From Micromonospora echinaurantiaca (GTDB taxonomy: Bacteria > Actinomycetota > Actinomycetes > Mycobacteriales > Micromonosporaceae), in contig NZ_LT607750.1 of assembly GCF_900090235.1 (NCBI RefSeq), positions 434,001 through 498,000 of the forward strand: a stretch of 64,000 nt of DNA, read 5' to 3'. Positions 41,250 through 49,466 of this stretch are shown here, in pieces (position 1 is the stretch's first letter; each line of letters begins with the position of its first letter). Both the position numbers and the translations under genes were made by a program. Below the pieces are notes generated by a model. The model saw nothing but the letters and a program-made list of their open reading frames with translations. It did not search any database and had not been told where the DNA came from.

Positions 41250-42320
41250 TCACGCGTAGGACGCATCGGTCCGACGGCGACGCAGCAGCACGATGCCACC
41301 GAGGGCCGAGGCGCCGATCAGGCTCGCCCCCGCGGCGGCCAGCTCGCGGTCGGTGCCGGTGCCGGCGCCGCCGTCACCGCCGTCGACCCCGCCACGCGGG
41401 AGGACGACCAGCTCGCCCTTACCGCAGGAACCCTCGAGCTTGTAGCGGCCCGGCTTGGCGTGCCGGTCGACCTTGGCCTCGCCGTAGTAGACGAAGTCAC
41501 GCTTGTGCTCCCAGCGGTCCTCGCCCTTGCCGTGGTCGCCGTACTCCTCGTCGGACCAGCCGTTCTCGTGGTCCTTGCCCTTGTCGTCGTGGTCCTTGCC
41601 CTTGTCGTGGTCCTTGCCCTTGTCGTCGTGGTCCTTGCCCTTGTCGTCGTGGTCCTTCCAGTCCGAGCCGTGGTCGCCCCGCTCGGACTCGTCGCCGTAG
41701 TCGCCGTGGTCCTTCTTGTCGCCGTCGCGGCCGGACTCCTCGCGGTCCTTCCAGTCGCCGTTGTGCTCGGCGTCCTGGCCGTGCTCGTCGCCCTTCCAGT
41801 CCTTGCGGTCCTCCTCGCGGCCGGAGTCGCCGCCGCCCTGGCCGTTCATCGCCGCCGGCTGCGGCTTGCCGGTCTCGTTCCCGTAGCCGTCGTGGTCCTT
41901 CTTGTCGTGGTCCTTGCCCTTGTCGTCGTGGTCCTTGCCCTTGTCGTGGTCCTTGCCCTTGTCCTCGTGGTCCTTGCCCTTGTCGTGGTCCTTCTTGTCG
42001 TGGTCCTTGCCGTGCCCGTCGCGACGGTCCTCCCCTCCGTCACGCCAGTCGCGGTGGTCCTCGCCCCGCCCGTCGACCGGCTTGAGCTTGACCTTGCCGG
42101 TGACCTTCGACCACACGAACGCGTGCTTCTGCGGCTCGTCGCAGACCTCGAGGAGCTTGACCTTGTCCCCGGGCTTCACGACGTGCGGCTTGGCGAAGAC
42201 CTTGCCGTCCTTGTCGTGGTGGCCGCCGTCGGCGTACGCGATCGCCGGCGTGAACACCAGCAGCGAGGCACCGCCGAGGGCGGCGCCCGCGACGACCTTC
42301 CCGAGCATCTTCTTAGCCAT
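41250..42320 (-). CDS. Secreted Lys/Asp/His-repeat protein, probable sortase substrate
   Basis: 356 residues from ATG 42318-42320. Signal peptide (MAKKMLGKVVAGAALGGASL, cleavage near AYA), a small domain (about 35-75; KPHVVKPGDKVKLLEVCDEP), then about 190 residues dominated by KGKDHDD/KKDHD units in two blocks. Next comes a second small domain (RDFVYYGEAKVDRHAKPGRY with GSCGKGELVVL), a Gly/Asp spacer, a C-terminal helix (AGASLIGASALGGIVLL) and RRRR. The end has the architecture of a wall-sorting signal, although no clear LPxTG or LAxTG is seen; LPRGG precedes the spacer. Cys residues in both flanking domains could pair. High His/Asp content suggests metal or cation binding. Its operon with the sortase supports surface anchoring. 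Confidence 0.75.
   Translation of the reverse strand: MAKKMLGKVVAGAALGGASLLVFTPAIAYADGGHHDKDGKVFAKPHVVKPGDKVKLLEVCDEPQKHAFVWSKVTGKVKLKPVDGRGEDHRDWRDGGEDRRDGHGKDHDKKDHDKGKDHEDKGKDHDKGKDHDDKGKDHDKKDHDGYGNETGKPQPAAMNGQGGGDSGREEDRKDWKGDEHGQDAEHNGDWKDREESGRDGDKKDHGDYGDESERGDHGSDWKDHDDKGKDHDDKGKDHDKGKDHDDKGKDHENGWSDEEYGDHGKGEDRWEHKRDFVYYGEAKVDRHAKPGRYKLEGSCGKGELVVLPRGGVDGGDGGAGTGTDRELAAAGASLIGASALGGIVLLRRRRTDASYA
41566..41660 (-). repeat. Coding repeat block 2 (KGKDHDD)
   Basis: About five imperfect units of 15-18 bp, seen on the plus strand as (CC)TTGTC(GTC)GTGGTCCTTGCC. Translated on the minus strand as KDHDD-KG units. The period is a multiple of three, so copy changes stay in frame. Confidence 0.7.
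41889..42010 (-). repeat. Coding repeat block 1 (KKDHD/KGKDHDK)
   Basis: Six to seven units of the same 15-18 bp repeat, nearest the N-terminus of the encoded protein. It is separated from block 2 by a non-repetitive acidic segment. Confidence 0.7.
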
Positions 42321-42935
42321 GACCTGCGTCACTCCATCCCCTGTTGTCCTCGGCTCGGCGACATCCGAGCTAGGACCGACGTTAGACCGTTTCACGAGCT
42401 ATGAGAGGAAAGATTCGTGTTTAAGAGTTTGGTGGAGATGCAGGTCATAGGGGTGCTAAGCCGTTTTCGTGGCCGCTGCTGCCGGTTGTTGAGGGGCCGA
42501 GGGGTTGTCGACTCCCGGTGCCTTCGGTGCCGGTCCGGCGTCCCTCGGGACGACTCGGCGGGATAGTCCGGGTCGCGCGCCCTCGCGTGCGACGGCCTCG
42601 ATGCCCGGGCGGAACCCGTGGATGCCCGGATCGGCGGTGGCCCCGGTGCGCGAGGACATCGAGGCATTGCCATGGAAGCGCTCCCATGCAAGAATCGGCG
42701 CACGCGGTTCGGGGAGCCACACCGCGCAGCAGGCAGGAGTCGAGGGCACCGGTCCGCCGGACGACGTCCCGCCCCGGGCCGGCCGTCGCCGGCCGTCGTA
42801 CCACCACCACCGCCCGTCCGGGTCGGGCGTCCCCGAAGAATCCCGTTGGCGCCGGCGGTCGTCCGCGCAGGACGCCCATCGGGCCACCGTGCCGGGCCGT
42901 TCGCGGGTCCGGTCTCGCCCAAGGAGATCAGTGGC
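42321..42935. other. Divergent intergenic region, repeat protein / cellulase
   Basis: 615 bp without a supported gene. The part near 42385-42440 is A+T-richer (AAAGATTCGTGTTTAAGAG) and probably carries the promoter of the minus-strand repeat protein. A CebR-type operator lies at 42673-42686. The rest forms a long leader of the cellulase gene in which I see no clear structure. Confidence 0.5.
42673..42686. promoter_or_regulatory. CebR-type operator upstream of the cellulase gene
   Basis: TGGAAGCGCTCCCA differs at one base from the palindrome TGGGAGCGCTCCCA bound by the LacI-family cellobiose sensor CebR in streptomycetes and relatives. It lies 250 bp before the cellulase ATG. Cellobiose or cellotriose induction of the downstream gene is expected. 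Confidence 0.8.
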
Positions 42936-44714
42936 ATGAACGTGTGGAGAAGGATGTCCGGCCCACGCCGGGCCCTCGCGCTCGCCGGCGCGGGCACCCT
43001 GGTCGCGGGCGGGCTGGTGACCCTTCCGGTCACCGTCGCCCACGCCGCGACCCAGTGCGCGGTGACGTACACGACCAACGACTGGCCCGGCGGGTTCACC
43101 GCCACCGTCAACATCAGGAACATCGGCGACGCGCTCAACGGGTGGACGCTCGGCTTCACCTTCCCGGACGGTGGCCAGCGCGTGCAGCAGGGCTGGTCGG
43201 CCCGGTGGGCCCAGTCCGGCCAGAACGTCACCGCGCAGAACGAGTCCTACAACGGCTCGCTGGCCAGCGGGGCGACCGTGAGCATCGGCTTCAACGGCGC
43301 CTGGAGCGGCAGCAACCCGAAGCCGACCTCGTTCACCCTGAACGGGGTGACCTGCAACGGCGGCACGAACCCGACCACCCCGCCGCCCACCACCACGCCG
43401 CCGCCGACCACCCCGCCCCCCACCACGCAGCCGCCGACCACCCCGCCGCCCGGCACCAAGGTGGACAACCCGTACCTGAACGCCCAGGGCTACGTGAACC
43501 CGGAGTGGAAGGCCAAGGCCGAGTCCGTCGCGGGCGGCAACCGGGTCTCCAGCAACCCCACAGCGGTCTGGCTGGACCGGATCGCCGCCATCAACGGCAC
43601 GCCGGACAGCAGCTCCAACGGTGCCATGGGGGTACGCGACCACCTGGACGAGGCGCTGCGTCAGGGCGCCAAATACATCCAGTTCGTCATCTACAACCTG
43701 CCCGGCCGGGACTGCGCGGCGCTCGCCTCCAACGGTGAGCTCGGCCCGGACGAACTGCCGAAGTACAAGGCCGAGTACATCGACCCGATCGCCGCCATCC
43801 AGGGCGACCCGAAGTACGCCAACCTGCGGATCATCAACATCATCGAGATCGACTCACTGCCGAACCTGGTGACCAACACCTCCGGGCAGCCCGGCGGCAC
43901 CACGATGTGCGACACGGTGAAGGCCAACGGGGCGTACGTCAACGGGGTCGGCTACGCGCTGGCCAAGCTGGGCGCGATCGGCAACGTCTACAACTACATC
44001 GACGCCGCGCACCACGGCTGGATCGGCTGGGACAGCAACTTCGGCCCGACCGCCGACATGCTGAAGAGCGCCGCGGTCGCCTCCGGCAGCACGGTGGCGA
44101 ACGTGCACGGCTTCATCGTGAACACGGCCAACTATTCGGCCCTGCGCGAGCCGTACGTCAAGGTCACCGACACGGTGAACGGGCAGACCGTGCGGCAGTC
44201 CACCTGGATCGACTGGAACCAGTACGTCGACGAGCTGTCCTTCGCCCAGGCCTTCCGCAACAAGCTGGTCCAGGTCGGCTTCGACAGCAACATCGGCATG
44301 CTGATCGACACCTCCCGCAACGGCTGGGGCGGCTCCGCCCGGCCCACCGGCCCGGGCCCGATGACCAACGTCAACGACTACGTCAACGGTGGCCGGGTGG
44401 ACCGCCGGATCCACCCTGGCAACTGGTGCAACCAGTCCGGAGCGGGTCTGGGCGAGCGCCCGAAGGCCGCGCCGGAGCCGGGCATCGACGCGTACGTCTG
44501 GGTCAAGCCGCCGGGTGAGTCGGACGGCTCCAGCCGGGAGATCCCGAACAACGAGGGCAAGGGCTTCGACCGGATGTGCGACCCGACGTACGGCGGCAAC
44601 GAGCGCAACGGCAACAACCCGACCGGCGCCCTGCCGGACGCGCCGATCTCCGGTGCCTGGTTCCCCGCGCAGTTCGCTCAGCTCATGCAGAACGCCTACC
44701 CGCCGCTCTCCTGA
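42936..44714 (+). CDS. GH6 cellobiohydrolase with N-terminal CBM2
   Basis: 592 residues from ATG 42936 (AAGGAGA eight bases upstream). Signal peptide to about residue 36 (VTVAHA), CBM2 cellulose-binding module (about 37-138; TYTTNDWPGGFTATVNIRNI, conserved Trp residues), a Thr/Pro linker (139-175), and a GH6 domain (about 178-592). GH6 landmarks: VIYNLPGRDCAALASNGE, IIEIDSLPNLVTN, YIDAAHHGWIGWDSN, HGFIVNTANY, DTSRNGWGG and WVKPPGESDG. The EIDSLPN form and overall match suggest the exo-acting CbhA/Cel6B group rather than an endoglucanase. It releases cellobiose from the non-reducing end of cellulose outside the cell. A strong terminator follows. Confidence 0.95.
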   Translation: MNVWRRMSGPRRALALAGAGTLVAGGLVTLPVTVAHAATQCAVTYTTNDWPGGFTATVNIRNIGDALNGWTLGFTFPDGGQRVQQGWSARWAQSGQNVTAQNESYNGSLASGATVSIGFNGAWSGSNPKPTSFTLNGVTCNGGTNPTTPPPTTTPPPTTPPPTTQPPTTPPPGTKVDNPYLNAQGYVNPEWKAKAESVAGGNRVSSNPTAVWLDRIAAINGTPDSSSNGAMGVRDHLDEALRQGAKYIQFVIYNLPGRDCAALASNGELGPDELPKYKAEYIDPIAAIQGDPKYANLRIINIIEIDSLPNLVTNTSGQPGGTTMCDTVKANGAYVNGVGYALAKLGAIGNVYNYIDAAHHGWIGWDSNFGPTADMLKSAAVASGSTVANVHGFIVNTANYSALREPYVKVTDTVNGQTVRQSTWIDWNQYVDELSFAQAFRNKLVQVGFDSNIGMLIDTSRNGWGGSARPTGPGPMTNVNDYVNGGRVDRRIHPGNWCNQSGAGLGERPKAAPEPGIDAYVWVKPPGESDGSSREIPNNEGKGFDRMCDPTYGGNERNGNNPTGALPDAPISGAWFPAQFAQLMQNAYPPLS

Positions 44715-44770
44715 GCCGACGCCCACCGGCCGCTGGCAGTAGGTGAGGCGCTCCAGCGGCAGGTTCCCCC

Positions 44771-44810
44771 GGGCCCCCGGCCCGACCGCCACCGGTCGGG
44801 CCGGGGGCCC
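44771..44810 (+). terminator. Terminator after the cellulase gene
   Basis: Perfect 17-bp stem GGGCCCCCGGCCCGACC (44771-44787) with GGTCGGGCCGGGGGCCC (44794-44810), loop GCCACC. Confidence 0.85.
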
Positions 44811-44927
44811 CTCGCCACCCCGCCCACTCCGTCCCACCCCTCGCACGTTCAGGGAAAGAGCGGCCTTCCGCCGCCCGGAGGCCACTCCTTCCCTGTTCGG
44901 GCGCGGATCTTGCCCCGGAGTGCGGGG

Positions 44928-45308
44928 TCAGGGCACGGTTTTCTCGATCGCGGCGCGGCCCAGTTCGGCGAGGTCGCGGCGGGCCCGTTCCAGATTCTCC
45001 GGGGTCATGTCCTGGCCCCGGGCCATCACCAGGTCCTCCGGATCCCACGGCTGCTCACCGCCGGTGCGGATGTTGTCCGGGGCGGCACCGGTGCCGGTCC
45101 CGGTCGCGCCGGTGCCGGCGGCGTACGGGTCACCGATCAGGTTCTCGCCGGCGCTCCGCTCGCCGCGGTCACCGGGCCCCACGAAGGTGGGATTGTCCCG
45201 GTCGGCGCCGCCCCCGGTCATCAGCTGCGGGACGCCGGTGTCGTCCTCCACCGCCGCGGCCACTTCCGGGCTCTCCTCCAGCGGGCGGTCACGGTCACGG
45301 TCCGTCAT
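44928..45308 (-). CDS. Acidic protein of unknown function
   Basis: 126 residues, ATG 45306-45308 six bases after AGGAGGGC. Rich in Asp, Glu, Gly and Thr, with a low-complexity centre (AAGTGATGTGTGAAPD) and a short helical C-terminus (MTPENLERARRDLAELGRAAI). No domain, signal or membrane segment is recognised. It is probably cytosolic and largely disordered. The good ribosome site and clean codon bias support a real gene. It lies upstream of nothing on its strand and convergent to the cellulase gene. Confidence 0.65.
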   Translation of the reverse strand: MTDRDRDRPLEESPEVAAAVEDDTGVPQLMTGGGADRDNPTFVGPGDRGERSAGENLIGDPYAAGTGATGTGTGAAPDNIRTGGEQPWDPEDLVMARGQDMTPENLERARRDLAELGRAAIEKTVP

Positions 45309-45423
45309 GTCGCTGCCCTCCTGTCCCAGGCGCGTTCCCTGATCCCCCTGGCCTACCCCGGGAGGCGGATGGCATGCCCGCCGGGACGCGCTCGTCCGGC
45401 CCGGGTCGGGCGGTACGTCCCGT

Positions 45424-45738
45424 TCAGGAGGGTCGCTTCTCCTCCGGCGACTCGGGTGGCTCGGCCGGGTTGCGCCACTGCCAGAGCAGCATCAGCACCC
45501 CGAACACGAGCATGCCGAGGCCGGCCCAGAGGTTGATCCGCACTCCCTCGGCCTTCTCCATCGCGGCGGCGCCGTCGAAGACGCCGACCAGCGTGACGAT
45601 CACCCCGTACGCCGTGAACAGCCCACCGATCACCCGGCGGATGTCGAACAGCCGGGCGGCGGCGGACCGGCGACGGGCCTCCTCGGTGGCCGCCACCATC
45701 CGGTCGTGCCCGTGCGGGTTGAGGTTGTCCATGGCCAT
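45424..45738 (-). CDS. Small membrane protein paired with a symporter
   Basis: 104 residues. A charged N-terminus (about 1-32) is followed by two hydrophobic segments (VIGGLFTAYGVIVTLVGVF and LWAGLGMLVFGVLMLLWQW) and a Pro/Glu tail. The start lies 15 bp after the symporter stop, so the two genes form an operon. Similar two-helix proteins beside sodium:solute symporters may be accessory subunits, as in some bacterial symporter pairs, but no function is established. Confidence 0.75.
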   Translation of the reverse strand: MAMDNLNPHGHDRMVAATEEARRRSAAARLFDIRRVIGGLFTAYGVIVTLVGVFDGAAAMEKAEGVRINLWAGLGMLVFGVLMLLWQWRNPAEPPESPEEKRPS

Positions 45739-45753
45739 GGCCGAGCACCCTTC

Positions 45754-47412
45754 CTAGAAGAACGGCACGTAGAGGAGGAGGGAGAAGACCAGGGCGATCA
45801 CGCCGAGGACGACGGGGGAGCGCCACCAGACCGCGTCCCCGGTGAGCACGTCGCCCTTCAGGTCGATCCCGCCGGTGCCGTACACCAGGCCGCGCAGGTC
45901 CTCGTCCCGCCGCGGGGTGGTGAACGGGGTGACGATCGCGGCGACCACCGCCACCGTCACGAACGCGATGCCGGCGCCCCAGAAGCTCTCCTCCAGGTCG
46001 GAGTTGAAGTGCACCACCCCGCCCTTGTAGAGCAGGTAGGTGGCCAGGGCGGCCAGGGTGCCCAGGAGCAGGGAGAGGAAACCGGCCGCGGCGGTCATCC
46101 GCTTCCAGAACATGCCGATGATGAAGGTGGCGAACAGCGGCGCGTTGAACAGCGAGAAGAGCGCCTGGATGTAGTTCATGATGTTGCTGAACCCGGCCGC
46201 GATGAAGGCGGTGCCGATGCCGATCAGCACGCCGGCGACGGTCGCCCAGCGGCCGATCCGGATGTAGTACTCGTCGGGCCGGTCCCGGCGGATGTACGAC
46301 TGCCAGATGTCGTAGGTGAAGACGGTGTTGAAGCCGCTGACGTTGGCCGCCATGCCGGCCATGAACGAGGCGACCAGGCCGGTCACCGCGACGCCGAGCA
46401 CGCCGTTGGGGAGCAGGTCGCGCATCAGCAGCGGGATGGCGTTGTTGTAGACCAGGTCGCCGCTCTCCGCCCCCAGCCCCTGCACGGTGACCAGGGCGAC
46501 CAGGCCGGGGATCACGGTGACCACCGGGATCAGCAGCTTCGGGTAGGCGGCGATGATCGGCGTACGCCGGGCGGCGCTCATGTTCTTGGCCGACAGGGCG
46601 CGCTGCACCTCGGCGAAGTTGGTCGTCCAGTAGCCGAACGAGAGCACGAAGCCGAGGCCGAAGACGATGCCGATCCAGTGCGCGCCCAGCGGGTTGGCGG
46701 TGCTGCCGGTGTCCTGCCAGGTGTGCAGCCCCGCCTCGCCGAGCTTGGAGTCGCGCACCGCGTCCATCAGCCCGGACACCCCGCCCACCTTCACCAGGCC
46801 GAGGATGGTGATCGGCAGCAGGCCGGCGACGATCACGAAGAACTGGAGCACCTCGTTGTAGATCGCCCCGGAGAGCCCGCCCACCGTGATGTAGGCCAGC
46901 ACGATCAGCGCGCCGACCACGATGGCCACCCAGAGCGGCCAGCCGAGCAGCGCCTGCATGATCAGCGCCAGCGCGTACAGGTTCACCCCGGCGATCAGCA
47001 CCTGGGCCACCGCGAAGCTGAGCGCGTTCAGCAGGTGGGTCGGGCGGTTGAAGCGCAGCCGCAGGTACTCGGGCACGCTGCGGACCTTGGAGCCGTAGTA
47101 GAAGGGCATCATCACGATGCCTAGGAAGACCATCGCCGGCACGGCGCCGATCCAGTAGTAGTGCAGGGTCATCGCGCCGTACTGGGCGCCGTTGGCGGCC
47201 ATCCCGATGATCTCCAACGCCCCGAGGTTGGCCGAGACGAAGGCGAGGCCGGTCACCCAGGCGGGCAGCGAACGGCCGGAGAGGAAGAAGTCGACGCTGG
47301 TCCGGATCGCCCGGCGGGCGGCGAAGCCGACCCCGAGCACGGTGACGAAGTAGAGCGCCAGGATGCCGTAGTCCAGGACGTTCATGTTCAGCCGGAGGCC
47401 GCCGCCGTCCAT
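45754..47412 (-). CDS. Sodium:solute symporter (SSS/SLC5 family)
   Basis: 552 residues from ATG 47410-47412 (GGGTGACGGGG just upstream); a later ATG at 47385 lacks a ribosome site. About 13-14 membrane helices. The family signatures are FFLSGRSLPAWVTGLAFVSANLGALEIIGMAANGAQYG in pieces around the unwound first helix, SVPEYLRLRFN, GGLSGAIYNEVLQF, and AGMAANVSGFNTVFTYDIWQ (Na2 site region). The closest type appears to be the vSGLT-like sugar/inositol branch. It imports a solute with Na+; the substrate is unknown. Operon with the small two-helix gene downstream. Confidence 0.92.
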   Translation of the reverse strand: MDGGGLRLNMNVLDYGILALYFVTVLGVGFAARRAIRTSVDFFLSGRSLPAWVTGLAFVSANLGALEIIGMAANGAQYGAMTLHYYWIGAVPAMVFLGIVMMPFYYGSKVRSVPEYLRLRFNRPTHLLNALSFAVAQVLIAGVNLYALALIMQALLGWPLWVAIVVGALIVLAYITVGGLSGAIYNEVLQFFVIVAGLLPITILGLVKVGGVSGLMDAVRDSKLGEAGLHTWQDTGSTANPLGAHWIGIVFGLGFVLSFGYWTTNFAEVQRALSAKNMSAARRTPIIAAYPKLLIPVVTVIPGLVALVTVQGLGAESGDLVYNNAIPLLMRDLLPNGVLGVAVTGLVASFMAGMAANVSGFNTVFTYDIWQSYIRRDRPDEYYIRIGRWATVAGVLIGIGTAFIAAGFSNIMNYIQALFSLFNAPLFATFIIGMFWKRMTAAAGFLSLLLGTLAALATYLLYKGGVVHFNSDLEESFWGAGIAFVTVAVVAAIVTPFTTPRRDEDLRGLVYGTGGIDLKGDVLTGDAVWWRSPVVLGVIALVFSLLLYVPFF

Positions 47413-47569
47413 CCCCGTCACCCTTCGTCCACCGTCCACCGTCCCGCACCGGTCGTACGCGTGCGCCCCCATTTACCCCGGGTGCGAAGTTTCACGCCTG
47501 GGATGCGCGTGGCCGCCCGACACCCGGGCGCCCCCGACCGGAATCGGCCAGGGGCGCCGCGGTGGCCGG

Positions 47570-48562
47570 TCAGCGGCCGAGGACCCGGTCCAGGAAGTCG
47601 CGGTACTGGCGGACCGCCATTCGCAGCTGCTCGGTGTCCGTCGAGCCGGCGTCCTGCCACGCGCCGAGCCGGCTCTTCTGCGCCGACAGCGCCGAGGCGA
47701 GGGCCTGGATGGCCTCGTCCACCAGTGCCTGCGCCTCGCCGGCGGCCGCCCTGGGGTCGTCCACGAAACGCAGCTGGATGTCCCGCCAGCGGTCCCGGAA
47801 CCGCTGCGCGACGTCCGCCTCGAAGAGGGTGGCGGGCTCGGCGGGCACCGTGGTGGCGGGTTGCCCGCCGACCGTACCGGCCTGCGGGGTCGTGGTGTCC
47901 GGGTCGACCATGGCCGGCGTGGCGCTGCCGTACCCGGCGGCCCCGGTCCCGTCCGGGTTCCCGGCCCAGTCGGTCAGGTCCGCGCGCCGCTCCGGGGCCC
48001 CCTCGGTGGCGTTCGGCGGCAGCACCGTCCGGGTGCCGGACGGTTCCTCGGGGTCACCGCCGGGCCGCTGTTCCGCGGCGCCGCGCGGCCCGTGGAACTC
48101 GGCCGTCGGGTCGGCCCGCCGCCCCTCCCGCGGGCCGTCGGCGGCGCCGTCGCCGGGCCGGGCGGTCCACTCCGTGCGGGGGTCCGGCTCGTCCTCCGGG
48201 CGCGGGCTGGCCAGCGCGGACGCGGCGACGGCACCCCCCACGCTGGTGGCGCCGAACGCGGTCGGCACCGGGCCCGGTTCGTGGAACTCGGTCCGGTCGT
48301 CGTCGGCCGACTTCGCCGCCCCGGTCGCGTCGGCCCGCCGGTCGGCGTCGCGGGAGCCGTCCGGCCGGTCGGCCGTACGGCCCTCGGCGCGCTCGCCGGC
48401 GACCGTCGGGTCGTCGAAGGTGCCGCGGTCGGAGAGCACGTCCTCCGGCACGTCGGCCCGGTCGGCCCGGTCGGCCCGGTCCCCGCTCGGCGGAACCGGC
48501 ACCGGCGTGGACCGGACGGCCTCGGGGTGCTCCGTGCTCACCCGCTGCTCTTCCTGGCGCAT
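47570..48562 (-). CDS. Paralogue A: disordered N-terminus plus conserved C-terminal helical domain
   Basis: 330 residues from ATG 48560-48562, seven bases after GAGGAG. The first 220 residues are low-complexity (Asp, Arg, Pro, Gly and Ala) with no signal peptide. The last 100 form a helical domain, VAQRFRDRWRDIQLRFVDDP followed by EAQALVDEAIQALASAL and DTEQLRMAVRQYRDFLDRVLG. The same domain ends the preceding gene product (paralogue B). Ten bases separate the two genes, so they are an operon and probably a duplication. The domain occurs in actinobacterial proteins of unknown function. Divergent from catalase. Confidence 0.75.
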   Translation of the reverse strand: MRQEEQRVSTEHPEAVRSTPVPVPPSGDRADRADRADVPEDVLSDRGTFDDPTVAGERAEGRTADRPDGSRDADRRADATGAAKSADDDRTEFHEPGPVPTAFGATSVGGAVAASALASPRPEDEPDPRTEWTARPGDGAADGPREGRRADPTAEFHGPRGAAEQRPGGDPEEPSGTRTVLPPNATEGAPERRADLTDWAGNPDGTGAAGYGSATPAMVDPDTTTPQAGTVGGQPATTVPAEPATLFEADVAQRFRDRWRDIQLRFVDDPRAAAGEAQALVDEAIQALASALSAQKSRLGAWQDAGSTDTEQLRMAVRQYRDFLDRVLGR

Positions 48563-48572
48563 GGTGGTCTCC

Positions 48573-49166
48573 TCAGCGGTTCGTGACGTCGTGCGGGGTG
48601 TCCGGTTGGCGCTGCTCGGGCGGCCGGGGCGCGACCGGCTCCTCGCCGAGCAGTTCGGCGAAGAGGGCTCGGTAGTGCACCAGCGCCTGACGCAGCTCCT
48701 CGGTGCTGGCCTCACCGCGGGAATTGCGCAGGTGGATCTCGTGCGCGTCCCGGTACCGGGTGAGCGTCCGGGCGTGCTCGACGGAGAGGTGGGCGAGCTG
48801 GTCGGAGAAGTCGCCGGTGGGGTAGCCGCGTTCGGCGACGAGTCGGGTGAGAAGTTCGTCCGCGTCGCCCACCGTCTCGCCCGGCGAGTCGACGAAACGC
48901 ACCTGGAGTTCCTCCCAGGCGGCCGCGTACCGGGCCCGGGACTCGGCGGAGAGCGGGGTGAGAGTGAGCTCGGCGTGCCGGCGCTCCCGGTCCCGCAGTT
49001 CCCGCTCGGCGGCGGTACGGCTGTCCCGCTCGGCGACCACCCGGTCGTACTCCGGCCCGAAGCGGCGCCGCAGCGCCCGGCGCCGGCCGGCCACCAGGGC
49101 GACCGCGACCAGCGCCACGATCACCAGGACGACGAGGACTGTGACGATTACCTGCGTGGGCGACAT
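48573..49166 (-). CDS. Paralogue B: membrane-anchored helical protein
   Basis: 197 residues from ATG 49164-49166, directly after AAGGAGGAGG. One N-terminal membrane helix (VIVTVLVVLVIVALVAVALV), a charged coiled-coil segment (RRRALRRRFGPEYDRVVAER), then the helical domain: AAWEELQVRFVDSPGETVGDA to TEELRQALVHYRALFAELLG. The parallel with paralogue A (LQxRFVDxP, 60-70 residues, then TE(Q/E)LR.A...YR.....LLG) is clear. It faces the catalase gene across a 300-bp divergent promoter region, which suggests a stress context. Function unknown. Confidence 0.78.
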   Translation of the reverse strand: MSPTQVIVTVLVVLVIVALVAVALVAGRRRALRRRFGPEYDRVVAERDSRTAAERELRDRERRHAELTLTPLSAESRARYAAAWEELQVRFVDSPGETVGDADELLTRLVAERGYPTGDFSDQLAHLSVEHARTLTRYRDAHEIHLRNSRGEASTEELRQALVHYRALFAELLGEEPVAPRPPEQRQPDTPHDVTNR

Positions 49167-49466
49167 GGCCTCCTCCTTCGCCCGGTGGTATTCCCTCGGC
49201 TCACTGATCGCCAATCCCGTTGCGCGGCACTTTCCTGACCGATCCGGCGAGATCCCGGCGTGTCGGCACGCCCCCGCGCGGACATGACGAGTCACACAGA
49301 GTGACGGCCTGACCAAAACTTGACTCATTCCAGAAAACGCGCTTGGCTGGGTGAGGCCGGTCGGACCGACCCCGAGCGCCCCGCCGCCCCCGACTGCCAG
49401 CAATCCGCCCCGAGCGACGGCGACGACGTCCGAGGGCACGCCGCGACACCGATCAGGAGGAGAGCG

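Noticed and set aside
41566..42010. Regular short repeats that might suggest a CRISPR array
   Set aside because: Units of 15-18 bp are in frame and encode KGKDHDD. There are no unique spacers of constant length and no cas genes.
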